A stretch of 22,160 nt of DNA. Source: Actinomycetota bacterium. GTDB lineage: Bacteria > Actinomycetota > Thermoleophilia > Gaiellales > Gaiellaceae. The stretch covers positions 2,354 through 24,513 of the forward strand of contig VAXY01000085.1 in NCBI GenBank assembly GCA_005885085.1. Reading direction: 5' to 3'. Under the pieces are notes generated by a model that did not search any database, was not told the origin of the DNA, and worked only from the letters and a program-made list of their open reading frames with translations. A program made the position numbers and the translations under genes. Below are positions 1-7,454 of the stretch, piece by piece (within the stretch, counting starts at the first letter, position 1; each line of letters begins with the position of its first letter).

Positions 1-2454
1 TTCCGGCCGTCGGCACCCCTGATCCCGCGTGCCGGTGACCGCTCGACCTTGCTCACAACCGCGGGGATGCAGCCGCTGATGCCGTTCTTCCTCGGCCGCG
101 AGCAGCCGCCGGCACCGCTGCTGACGACCGTCCAGAAGTGCTTCCGCACGCCGGACATCGACGACGTCGGGCTTGACGGCTCCCACCTCACGTTCTTCGA
201 AATGCTCGGCAACTTCTCGTTCGGGCAGTACTTCAAGGAAGGCGCGATCGACCTCGCGTGGGAGTTCGTCTTCGAGCACCTGAAGCTCGATCCCGAGCGG
301 TTCTGGGTGAGCGTGTTCGCCGGCGACCCCGGGCTCGAGCTGGGGGAGGACGCGGTCGCCTATCGCAAGTGGGAGGAGATCGGCCAGCCCGCCGAGCGGA
401 TCGTGCTCCTGCCGGCCTCGGAGAACTTCTGGTCCGTGGGCGGACCGGGGCCCTGCGGCCCCGACACCGAGATGTACTACGACTGGGGCGCGGAGCATGG
501 CTGTGGCGAGCCCGACTGCAAGCCGGCCTGCACGCGGTGCGAGCGGTTTCTCGAGTTCTGGAACCTCGTCTTCATGGAGTTCGAGCAGCACGCGGACGGG
601 AGCTTGACCCCGCTGCCGAAGCAGAACGTCGACACCGGTATGGGCGTCGAGCGCACGGCAGCGATCCTGCAGAATGTGATGACCGTCTACGAGACCGACG
701 GGTACCAGGCGATCATGCACTGGATCGCCGGCGAGAGCGGCGTCGCATACGGCGACTCGCCCGAGGCGACGAAGGCGCACCGCATCCTCGCGGATCACGG
801 CCGCGGCATGACCTTCCTCGCCGCCGACGGCGTCTCGCCTTCGAACGAGGGCCGCGGCTACGTGATGCGGCGGATCATCCGGCGCGCAGTTCAACAGGCC
901 GGCCGGGTCGGGCTCGAGCCGCCGTACCTGGCGCGGCTCGCCGACGTGGTGATCGAGCAGATGCGCTCCGGCTATCCGGAGCTAGAAGACCACCGCGACG
1001 AGATCCATCGCGTCCTCTCGGCCGAGGAGGAGCGGTTCGGCCAGACGCTCGCGCGCGGCCTGCGCCTCTTCGAGGAGGTGGCAGAGCAGGGCGGCGACAT
1101 CTCGGGCGAGGACGCGTTCCGCCTCCACGACACGTACGGCTTTCCGCTCGAGCTGACCCAGGAGCTTGCGCGCGAGCGCGGGCTCGGCGTCGACGAGGAC
1201 CAGTTCACGACGCTGATGGAGCAGCAACGGGAGCGGTCGCGCGGATCGGTTGCGGTCGAGTTTCAGGTCGAAGGGTCGAAGCCGGAGTTCGTCGGATACG
1301 AGAAGACAGACGTCCTGACGGCGATCTCGGCGTTCCACGACCGCGGTGACGGCAGCTTCGAAGTAAAGCTGTATGAGTCGCCGTTCTACCCGGCGGGCGG
1401 CGGCCAGGTCTCGGACACCGGCTACCTCGTCCACGAGGAGACGGGGGCCGAGGCGACACTGCGCGAGGCAATCCGCCTCGAAGGAGACGACCAGGTGCTC
1501 GTGTTCGAAGGCAGTGGCTTTGACGACGGTGATCGCGTGCGCGCGGTCGTCCCCTGGTCGCATCGCTTTCCGACCATGGCCAACCACACGGCCACCCATC
1601 TCCTGCACAAGGCGCTGCAGGACGTGCTCGGCGACCACGTCCGTCAGGCTGGGTCCGCCGTTCGGCCGGACAAGCTGCGCTTCGACTTCACACATCCCGA
1701 CCAGCTCACCAGCGAGGAGCGCGCCGAGATCGAACGCCGCGTGAACGAGAAGATCTTCGAGAACCTGCCGGTGCACGCATTCGTGACGCCCATCGAGGAA
1801 GCGCGCAAGCTTGGGGCGATGATGCTCTTCGGCGAGAAGTACGGCGACCAGGTCCGCGTGATCGAGATTCCCGGCTACTCGCGTGAGCTGTGCGGAGGGA
1901 CGCATGTGCGCTGGACCGCGGAGATCGGCTCGTTCGCGATCCTCTCGGAAGGCTCGGTCGGCGCGGGCGCGCGCCGGATCGAGGCTGTTACGTCCGGCGA
2001 GGCGTACGCGTACTTCCACGGTGCGCGGCTCGAGGCGGACGAACTTCGCCGCGAGCTCGAGGCGCTGCGCAAGGAGCTGCGCAAGCCGAAGGCCGCCGCT
2101 CCCGCGGACTTCACGATCGTCGAGCGTGAGGGCGACGTCGTCCTCGTCGAGGCGAGGGCGGTGAAGGGGGGCCAGCTGCGTGATCTCTCGGATCGACTGC
2201 GCCGGCAGGAGAAGGCGGCCGGTGTGATCGTCGGCTCGATCGACGACGGACGCGCCTACCTCGTCGTCAACCTCGACGAGTCGCTCGTCGGCAAGGGCCT
2301 CGACGCGTCGCAGCTCGTGCGCGAGATCGGACGTCACATCGGCGGCGGCGGCGGCGGCAGGCCGACGCTCGCCGAGGCGGGCGGCAAGAACCCCGCGGGG
2401 TTGCGCGACGCTCTCGAGGCGGGTAAGCAGGCGATCGCCGCCGCCCTGAGGTGA
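1..2454 (+). CDS. alaS: Alanyl-tRNA synthetase (5'-truncated by window edge)
   Basis: Charges tRNA-Ala with alanine in the cytoplasm. The reading frame is open from base 1 and already encodes typical N-terminal sequence (about residues 15-30 of the family) before the first possible internal start at 49. The true start therefore lies upstream, and roughly 15-20 residues are missing. Class II catalytic core motifs are clear (QKCFRT, TFFEMLGNFSFG, GMGVER). The editing domain has its zinc-binding pair HTATH (1585-1599) and CGGTH (1891-1905). A charged helical linker and the glycine-rich C-Ala domain (GGGGGGRPTLAEAGG) close the protein. With 817 residues visible, the full protein would be slightly shorter than the usual 870-880. 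Its stop overlaps the ruvX start by 4 bp (GTGA), so the two are probably translationally coupled. Confidence 0.97.
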   Translation, partial: FRPSAPLIPRAGDRSTLLTTAGMQPLMPFFLGREQPPAPLLTTVQKCFRTPDIDDVGLDGSHLTFFEMLGNFSFGQYFKEGAIDLAWEFVFEHLKLDPERFWVSVFAGDPGLELGEDAVAYRKWEEIGQPAERIVLLPASENFWSVGGPGPCGPDTEMYYDWGAEHGCGEPDCKPACTRCERFLEFWNLVFMEFEQHADGSLTPLPKQNVDTGMGVERTAAILQNVMTVYETDGYQAIMHWIAGESGVAYGDSPEATKAHRILADHGRGMTFLAADGVSPSNEGRGYVMRRIIRRAVQQAGRVGLEPPYLARLADVVIEQMRSGYPELEDHRDEIHRVLSAEEERFGQTLARGLRLFEEVAEQGGDISGEDAFRLHDTYGFPLELTQELARERGLGVDEDQFTTLMEQQRERSRGSVAVEFQVEGSKPEFVGYEKTDVLTAISAFHDRGDGSFEVKLYESPFYPAGGGQVSDTGYLVHEETGAEATLREAIRLEGDDQVLVFEGSGFDDGDRVRAVVPWSHRFPTMANHTATHLLHKALQDVLGDHVRQAGSAVRPDKLRFDFTHPDQLTSEERAEIERRVNEKIFENLPVHAFVTPIEEARKLGAMMLFGEKYGDQVRVIEIPGYSRELCGGTHVRWTAEIGSFAILSEGSVGAGARRIEAVTSGEAYAYFHGARLEADELRRELEALRKELRKPKAAAPADFTIVEREGDVVLVEARAVKGGQLRDLSDRLRRQEKAAGVIVGSIDDGRAYLVVNLDESLVGKGLDASQLVREIGRHIGGGGGGRPTLAEAGGKNPAGLRDALEAGKQAIAAALR

Positions 2455-2843
2455 AAGTGCTGGCGCTCGACTACGGCCGTGCGCGCACCGGCGTCGCCGT
2501 CTCGGACCCCACCGGCACGATCGCGCGACCCGTCGGCGTCGTCGAGCTTGCGCGCACCGAACAGGGGCTCGCGCGACTGACGGAGCTGATCGCGGAACAC
2601 GGGGTCGAGCTTGTCGTCGTCGGCCTCCCGCTCGCCCTGCGCGGTGAGCGTGGCGAGCAGGCGCGTGAGACCGAGGAGTTCATCGAGGCTCTCGACGGTG
2701 TGACCGGCGTCGCGATCACGGCGTTCGACGAGCGGTTCACGACCGACCTCGCCGAGCAGACACCCGCACCCGCGGCAGAGGACGCGCGCGCGGCGGCACA
2801 CCTCTTGTCGAGCTATCTCGCGTGGGCGAGCGCAGAGGCGTAA
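2451..2843 (+). CDS. ruvX: RuvX/YqgF-family Holliday-junction-resolvase-like nuclease
   Basis: A 130-residue RNase H-fold protein of the YqgF/RuvX family, close to the usual ~140. Members are linked to 16S rRNA 5'-end processing and to Holliday junction resolution; which role applies here cannot be seen. The family signature is complete: LDYGRARTGVAVSDP at residues 6-20 with the first metal Asp at 7, VVVGLPLALRGERG around 56-68, DERFTT at 93-98, and the last acidic residue at D111 in DARAAAHLLSSYL. The GTG start overlaps the alaS stop by 4 bp. The order alaS-ruvX-mltG-aroE is the standard actinobacterial and Firmicute arrangement and supports the call. Confidence 0.95.
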   Translation: MKVLALDYGRARTGVAVSDPTGTIARPVGVVELARTEQGLARLTELIAEHGVELVVVGLPLALRGERGEQARETEEFIEALDGVTGVAITAFDERFTTDLAEQTPAPAAEDARAAAHLLSSYLAWASAEA

Positions 2844-3810
2844 TCCCGCCGCGGCCGGGGCGGCCTCCGGAGCGTCCGGATCCGCGCAAGGTCGCGCGCC
2901 GGCGCGTGCTCGCCCTCGTCATCCTGCTCCTGCTGCTCGGTGGGCTCGGCTGGCTCGCCGTCGCCGCGATCGGCCGCGGCGGCAATGACGCCGCCGTCGG
3001 CCCGACCACCAGCTCCAGCACGCTGCTCTACCGGACCGTGACAAAGACAACCGCGACCGGGACCGTGGAGACGGTGATCGCGATGCCGAAGCCGTTCCAC
3101 GTCGTCTTTCCGGAGGGCTTCACGCGAGCGGAGATGGCCGACCGCGCCGCGGTGGTCGCAAAGATCGCGCAGCGCAAGCGTCATGTTCGTGCGCACCTCT
3201 CGCGGGGAACGTACCTGGCGGCGACCGGAAGCCGCGGGTGCCGCCGTGCTTCCACGGCCGGGTGCGGACGATCGAAGGCTTCCTCTTTCCGGCCACCTAC
3301 GAGTTCTTCCGGCAGACGACTTACACGCAGCTCGCGAGCGAGCAGCTCGACGCGTTCTGCCAGAACTGGGAGCGGCTAGACCTCGGCTTCGCGCACACGA
3401 AGAATCTGACCCCGTACGACGTCCTGATCATCGCGTCGATGGTCGAGAAGGAAACGCTGTCGCCGGACGAGCGCCAGCTCGTCGCCGCAGTCATCTACAA
3501 CCGCTTGCACGCGCGCATGCCGCTAGGTATCGACGCGACGCTGCGCTACGGGCTCAACATTCCGCCGACGGAGTCGATCCACGAGTCGCAACTCGCCAGC
3601 GACTCGCCGTACAACACCCGCAAGCACCTCGGCCTGCCCCCGACTCCGATTGCGAATCCGGGCCTCGCGTCGATGCAGGCCGCCGCGCATCCCGCGCACG
3701 TCAACTATCTCTACTTCGTGCGGAAGCCGGACAAGAAGCACCACTTCTTCACCGCGAGCTACAAGGCGTTCCAGGCGTACGCCGCCAGGCACGGTTACGG
3801 CGGCCCGTGA
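2822..3810 (+). CDS. mltG: MltG endolytic murein transglycosylase, broken by a -1 frameshift
   Basis: MltG is a membrane-anchored lytic transglycosylase that cuts nascent peptidoglycan strands. The 5' part starts at GTG 2822 (22 bp inside ruvX) and encodes a basic tail, one membrane segment (about residues 29-50) and the start of the periplasmic domain (VVFPEGFTRAEMADR). It then runs into meaningless sequence. The rest of the protein is in another frame, from about 3220 to the stop at 3808-3810: TIEGFLFPATYEF, then the catalytic-Glu segment ASMVEKET (3433-3456), YNRLHARMPLGIDATLRYG and SPYNTRKHLGLPPTPIANPG. The join lies between about 3205 and 3240 and behaves as the loss of one base; a GGGG run sits at 3204-3207. 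Either half alone would be inactive. A sequencing indel is as likely as a real mutation. Confidence 0.88.
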
Positions 3811-4502
3811 TCTCCGGCGAGACCCGGCTCGTCGGGCTGCTCGGCGATCCGGTCTCCGGGTCGCTCTCACCGCCGATGCAGAACGCCGCCTTCGCAGCGC
3901 GCGGGCTCGACTGGACGTACGTTCCGCTCGCGGTGCCGGCGGAACGGCTGGAGGATGCACTGCGCGGACTGTTCGCTCTCGGCTTCGCGGGTGCGAACGT
4001 GACGACCCCGCACAAGCTCGCGGTTGCGACGCTACTCGGGGCCGGCACCCCGTCGGTCAACACGCTCGTCGTCCGCGACGGCCGCCTGCACGGGTCGAGC
4101 ACGGACTCGGCGATCCTGGCCGACCTGCAGTTCGACCGCGCCGCGATCATCGGTGACGGCGGCGCCGCGATCGCGTTCGCCGAGTCACTCCCGCAGGCGG
4201 CGCGCTTTTCTCGACGCGGTAACTGGCCGCCGGACGTCCGCGACGCCGACGTCGTGGTCAATGCGACGTCCGAGCGGGACGAGATCCTCGTCGAGCTTCG
4301 CGCCGGTCAGACGCTGGTCGACCTGCCGTATCCCCGTACGGCCACCGCGCGCGCTGCGCAGGCCGCCGGCGCGCGGGTCCTCGACGGCTTCGACGTCCTG
4401 GTTGCGCAGGGGGCGGCCGCATTCCGGTTGTGGACGGGGCTTCCGGCCCCAGTCGACGTCATGCGCGCGGCGATCCGGTGCCGAACCGCCGACTACGCTT
4501 GA
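3807..4502 (+). CDS. aroE: Shikimate dehydrogenase, short form
   Basis: Reduces 3-dehydroshikimate to shikimate with NADPH. The GTG start overlaps the mltG stop by 4 bp (GTGA). In-frame sequence upstream of it is antisense-like shadow of mltG, so this start is preferred. The protein has 231 residues against about 270 usually. Recognisable parts are the substrate loop PVSGSLSPPMQN (15-26, His of the usual SPxxHN replaced by Gln), NVTTPHK with catalytic Lys70, STD with Asp100, the nucleotide-binding GDGGA (116-120), VNATS (151-155) and the C-terminal DVLVAQGAAAFRLWTG (196-211). The missing length is mainly in the nucleotide-binding half, where the usual NRT cofactor motif is not visible, so cofactor preference is uncertain. 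Its position next to aroC, aroK-aroB and aroQ supports the call. Confidence 0.88.
   Translation: MISGETRLVGLLGDPVSGSLSPPMQNAAFAARGLDWTYVPLAVPAERLEDALRGLFALGFAGANVTTPHKLAVATLLGAGTPSVNTLVVRDGRLHGSSTDSAILADLQFDRAAIIGDGGAAIAFAESLPQAARFSRRGNWPPDVRDADVVVNATSERDEILVELRAGQTLVDLPYPRTATARAAQAAGARVLDGFDVLVAQGAAAFRLWTGLPAPVDVMRAAIRCRTADYA
4494..4499 (+). promoter_or_regulatory. Candidate -10 box for a leaderless aroC transcript
   Basis: TACGCT fits the actinobacterial extended TANNNT -10 consensus and ends 7 nt before the aroC ATG. That would place transcription initiation at or next to the start codon. It lies inside the last codons of aroE. No convincing -35 box is visible, which is normal for this promoter class. 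Supported by the same arrangement at efp (8486), the 9664-9699 divergent gap and others in this window. Confidence 0.4.
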
Positions 4503-4506
4503 TCGC

Positions 4507-5592
4507 ATGGCGTTCCGGCTGACGACGGCGGGGGAGTCGCATGGCCCCGCACTGGTCGCGATCGTCGAAGGGCTTCCGGCGGGGCTGACGGTGGAGAAGG
4601 CCGCGATCGACGCCGACCTGCGCCGGCGCCAGCAGGGCTACGGCCGGAGCCCTCGCCAGCAGATCGAGCAGGACGAGGTCGAGGTGCTCGCCGGTCTCCG
4701 CCACGGCCGGACGCTCGGGACGCCGCTCGCGCTCCTCGTCCGCAACCGCGACCACGCCAACTGGGCGTGGGGCATGAGCCCCTGGCCCCCCGAGGGTGAC
4801 CCCTCCGGCAAGGGAACGAGGCAGGTCACGCTCCCGCGGCCGGGCCACGCCGACCTGGCGGGCGCGCTCAAGTACGGGCTCTCCGACGTACGCGACGCGC
4901 TCGAGCGCGCCAGCGCGCGGCACACGGCAGTGATCGTCGCGGCGGGAGCCGTCGTGAAGGCACTGCTCGGAGAGATCGGCGTCGCGGTCACGGGGAACGT
5001 CCTGACCGAAGATCTCGAGCAGCGCGTGGACGAGGCTCGGGCAGACCGCGACACGGTGGGCGGCATCGTGGAGGTGCGGGCCCAGGGTGTGCCGCCCGGC
5101 CTCGGCTCCTACGCGAGCAAGGAGGAGCGGCTCGATGCACGGCTTGCTGCGACGCTGATGGGGACCCAGGCGGTCAAGGGCGCCGAGATCGGCGAAGGGC
5201 TTGCGCTCGCGGACAAGCGCGGCTCGGAGGCGCACGACGAGATCCTGCGCGGCGAGCGCGGCCTCTACCGCGAGACGAATCGAGCCGGCGGAATCGAGGC
5301 CGGCGTCTCGAACGGCGAGGAGATCGTCGTGCGGGCCGCGATGAAGCCGCTGCCCACGTTGATGCGTCCACTCGCGTCGGTCGACCTGCAGACCGGCGAG
5401 CCCGCGGAGGCCCTGGTCGAGCGCAGTGACACCGCCGCCGTCGAAGCTCTGGCGGTTGTGGCCGAAGCGTGCGTCGCGTGGGAGCTCGCGCGCGCGGCGC
5501 ACGAGAAGTTCGGCGGCGATGCCCTCGGTGACTTCGTTGCCGCCCATCACGCGTATCTGGAGCGAATCGACTGGCAGCCGCGCACGCGCTGA
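4507..5592 (+). CDS. aroC: Chorismate synthase
   Basis: Converts 5-enolpyruvylshikimate-3-phosphate to chorismate using reduced FMN; last step of the shikimate pathway. The 361-residue length is normal. Signature regions are present: GESHGPAL (9-16), the GYGRSPRQQIEQDEVE stretch, the ASARHTA motif region near residue 136, and RSDTAAVEALAVVAEA near the C-terminus. ATG 4507 is chosen because MAFRLTTAGESHG is the normal family N-terminus. The open frame extends upstream only as a shadow of aroE. It follows aroE after a 4-bp gap, and its stop overlaps the proposed CTG start of aroK-aroB. Confidence 0.97.
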   Translation: MAFRLTTAGESHGPALVAIVEGLPAGLTVEKAAIDADLRRRQQGYGRSPRQQIEQDEVEVLAGLRHGRTLGTPLALLVRNRDHANWAWGMSPWPPEGDPSGKGTRQVTLPRPGHADLAGALKYGLSDVRDALERASARHTAVIVAAGAVVKALLGEIGVAVTGNVLTEDLEQRVDEARADRDTVGGIVEVRAQGVPPGLGSYASKEERLDARLAATLMGTQAVKGAEIGEGLALADKRGSEAHDEILRGERGLYRETNRAGGIEAGVSNGEEIVVRAAMKPLPTLMRPLASVDLQTGEPAEALVERSDTAAVEALAVVAEACVAWELARAAHEKFGGDALGDFVAAHHAYLERIDWQPRTR

Positions 5593-7001
5593 ACAGGCAC
5601 CTCGCGCTCATCGGCTTCATGGGCGCGGGCAAGTCGACCCTCGGCCCGGAGGTCGCGGAGCGGCTCGGGCGTCCCTTCATCGACCTCGACCGCGAGCTCG
5701 AACAGGACCTCGGCACGACGATCCCCGAGTTCTTCGAGCAGCGCGGGGAGGCTGAGTTCCGCCTGCAGGAGGAACGTCACGCGATTGCCGCATTGCGTCT
5801 GCCCGACCCGGCCGTGATCGCGCTCGGCGGCGGGGCGGTCCAGACTCCGTCGATCCGGCACGAGCTGCGCGACCGCACCTTCACCGTGCTGCTCGAGGTC
5901 GATCCCGACACGGCCTGGCAGCGCAGCGCCGGTGGCGATCGGCCTCTGGCGCATGATGAGTCCGAGTTTCACGCGCTGTACGAGCGTCGGCGCGAGTTGT
6001 ACGACGAGGTCGCAGATGCGCACGGCTATGACACGGACGACATCGTGCTCGCCGCGGCGGGCGTGGAGGTCCACGCCGGGGCGCTCGAGCGGCTCGGGTC
6101 GCTCGTGCCGGGGGAGGGGGCGGTTGTGCTCGTGTGCGACCCACACGTCGGCGGCATCCATGGTGCGGCGGCACAGGTCGCGCTGGGGCCGCGGCTCGCG
6201 TCGGTGCACGAGGTGCCCCAGGGCGAGGCAGCGAAGGGTGCCGGCGTCGCCGAGCGGCTGTGGAGCGAGCTCCGGCTCGACCGCGACGGGACGATCGTCG
6301 CGGTGGGCGGGGGCAGCACGACTGACGTCGTGGGCTTCGTCGCCGCGACGTATCTGCGCGGCTTGAGCTGGGTGCCGGTGCCGACCACGCTGGTGGGTCA
6401 GGTCGACGCGGCCGTCGGGGGCAAGACGGCGATCGACCTACCGCAGGGCAAGAATCTCGTGGGCGCTTTCCACTGGCCCGTCCGGGCCGTCGTCGATCCT
6501 GCGACGCTCGAGACGCTGCCCGAGGACGAGCTCGCGGAAGGCATGGCCGAGGTGGTGAAGACCGGCCTGCTTGCCGGTGCGCCGCTCTGGAAGCTGCCGG
6601 CGACGGAGCTCGTGCGGCGGTGTGCCGCGTTCAAGGCCGGCGTGTGTCTTCGCGACCCCTACGACGAGGGCGAGCGCGCCATGCTCAACCTCGGGCACAC
6701 GTTCGCCCATGCCCTCGAGGCGGCGGCGGAGTACGAAGGCGTGACGCACGCCCAGGCGGTCGGGCTCGGCCTGCTCGCGGCGCTGCGGCTCTCGGGCCGA
6801 GAGACAGACGTCGTGGACGAGGTGCTCGCACCGAAACCGGTCCGGGTCGACCGCGAGCGGGCGTGGAGCGCGCTGCGGCGCGACAAGAAGGCGCGTGCCG
6901 GTGAGCTGAGGCTCGTGCTCCTCCGCGAGGAGGGCCCCGTGCTCGAGTCGAGGCCCGACGCCGAAGTCCGCGCCGCTCTCGACGAGCTGATCGCCAAGTA
7001 G
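5589..7001 (+). CDS. aroKB: Fused shikimate kinase / 3-dehydroquinate synthase (AroK-AroB)
   Basis: One 470-residue chain carries two non-adjacent shikimate-pathway steps. The N-terminal kinase (about 1-165) has the P-loop GFMGAGKST (9-17), the DLD motif (32-34), FRLQEE, LGGGA and the lid Arg in GGDRP. The dehydroquinate synthase half (about 175-470) has GGGSTTD, WVPVPTTLVGQVDAAVGGKT, KNLVGAFHWP and metal ligands Glu321 (AEVVK), His370 (NLGHTFAHA) and His387. The half is about 300 residues, shorter than stand-alone AroB (~355). Start choice: the first ATG (5619) is the Met inside the P-loop and would delete the first beta strand. The only start-like codon that restores NRHLALIGF is CTG 5589, overlapping the aroC stop as CTGA, matching the GTGA overlaps elsewhere. 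AroK-AroB fusions are known in other bacteria. Confidence 0.93.
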   Translation: MNRHLALIGFMGAGKSTLGPEVAERLGRPFIDLDRELEQDLGTTIPEFFEQRGEAEFRLQEERHAIAALRLPDPAVIALGGGAVQTPSIRHELRDRTFTVLLEVDPDTAWQRSAGGDRPLAHDESEFHALYERRRELYDEVADAHGYDTDDIVLAAAGVEVHAGALERLGSLVPGEGAVVLVCDPHVGGIHGAAAQVALGPRLASVHEVPQGEAAKGAGVAERLWSELRLDRDGTIVAVGGGSTTDVVGFVAATYLRGLSWVPVPTTLVGQVDAAVGGKTAIDLPQGKNLVGAFHWPVRAVVDPATLETLPEDELAEGMAEVVKTGLLAGAPLWKLPATELVRRCAAFKAGVCLRDPYDEGERAMLNLGHTFAHALEAAAEYEGVTHAQAVGLGLLAALRLSGRETDVVDEVLAPKPVRVDRERAWSALRRDKKARAGELRLVLLREEGPVLESRPDAEVRAALDELIAK

Positions 7002-7004
7002 CAT
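6999..7004 (+). promoter_or_regulatory. Weak candidate -10 box upstream of aroQ
   Basis: TAGCAT includes the aroK-aroB stop codon and ends 9 nt before the aroQ ATG. It fits TANNNT, but the spacing would give a 1-3 nt leader rather than a strictly leaderless transcript. Weaker than the boxes at efp and 9670/9688. Confidence 0.22.
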
Positions 7005-7013
7005 CCAGCCGCC

Positions 7014-7454
7014 ATGCAGGTGGTCGTCCTCAACGGCGTCAATCTCGATGTCCTCGCGCGCCGCGATGCAGCCGCCTACGGCGGGATCTCGCTTTCGGAA
7101 CTGGAGACGCGCATCTACGAGTGGGCCTCGGAGCTCGGCTGCCACGTGCGCTGCAGGCAGACCAATAGCGAGGGCGAGTACGTCGAGTGGTGTCACGACG
7201 CGTACGACTGGGCCGACGGCGTGATCGTCAACCCCGGCGCGTGGACGCACTACTCGTACGCGATCCGCGATGCGCTCGAGCTGCTCGACGCGCCGATCGT
7301 CGAAGTTCACCTCTCGAACATCGAGGCTCGCGAGGAGTGGCGGCGCAACTCCGTCGTCGCCGACCTTGTCGCCAAGCGCGTCTTCGGCAAGGGCCCGGAC
7401 GGGTACCGGGAGGCCCTGGAGTTCCTCGTCCAGCGCGTCGGAGCCGCTCAGTGA
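7014..7454 (+). CDS. aroQ: Type II 3-dehydroquinate dehydratase
   Basis: Dehydrates 3-dehydroquinate to 3-dehydroshikimate, the substrate of AroE. The 146-residue size is that of the small dodecameric type II enzyme. Conserved pieces are NGVNLDVL then RRD with catalytic-loop Arg and Tyr22 (AYGG), QTNSEGEYVEW (49-59), NPGAWTHYSYAIRDAL (73-88) with catalytic His79, and VEVHLSNIEAREEWRRNS (96-113). The N-terminal NLxxLG motif is altered to NLDVLARR, and the C-terminal region before GPDGYREAL is divergent. With aroE, aroC and aroK-aroB upstream, five pathway activities (AroB, AroQ, AroE, AroK, AroC) are encoded here. The first step (DAHP synthase) and AroA are not in the window. Its stop overlaps the start of the next gene by 4 bp (GTGA). 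Confidence 0.94.
   Translation: MQVVVLNGVNLDVLARRDAAAYGGISLSELETRIYEWASELGCHVRCRQTNSEGEYVEWCHDAYDWADGVIVNPGAWTHYSYAIRDALELLDAPIVEVHLSNIEAREEWRRNSVVADLVAKRVFGKGPDGYREALEFLVQRVGAAQ

Noticed and set aside
982..2337. Long open frame on the minus strand opposite alaS (about 450 codons)
   Set aside because: Antisense shadow typical of GC-rich coding DNA; no recognisable domain, and the + strand frame is an unmistakable alanyl-tRNA synthetase. The same applies to the long minus-strand frames opposite aroC, the peptidase and efp, accC, tlyA, recN, steA and the glycosyltransferase.
3200..3240. Programmed -1 frameshifting in mltG (and similarly in nadK and the SRPBCC gene)
   Set aside because: No slippery heptamer with a following pseudoknot is apparent, the three shifts go in different directions, and none of these families is known to use recoding. 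Indel error or mutation is simpler.
3183..3806. In-frame N-terminal extension of aroE reaching back through mltG
   Set aside because: The extension is the third frame of mltG, Arg/Ala-rich and domain-free. The GTG at 3807 overlapping the mltG stop gives a normal AroE N-terminus.
5606..5615. Second copy of GCTCATCGGC, the arm of the steA hairpin, inside aroK
   Set aside because: It simply encodes the conserved Leu-Ile-Gly strand before the P-loop and has no matching opposite arm nearby, so a shared operator is not supported.
7187..7450. N-terminal extension of the M24 peptidase into aroQ
   Set aside because: Low-complexity Arg-rich shadow of aroQ; GTG 7451 with GTGA overlap gives the expected family start.
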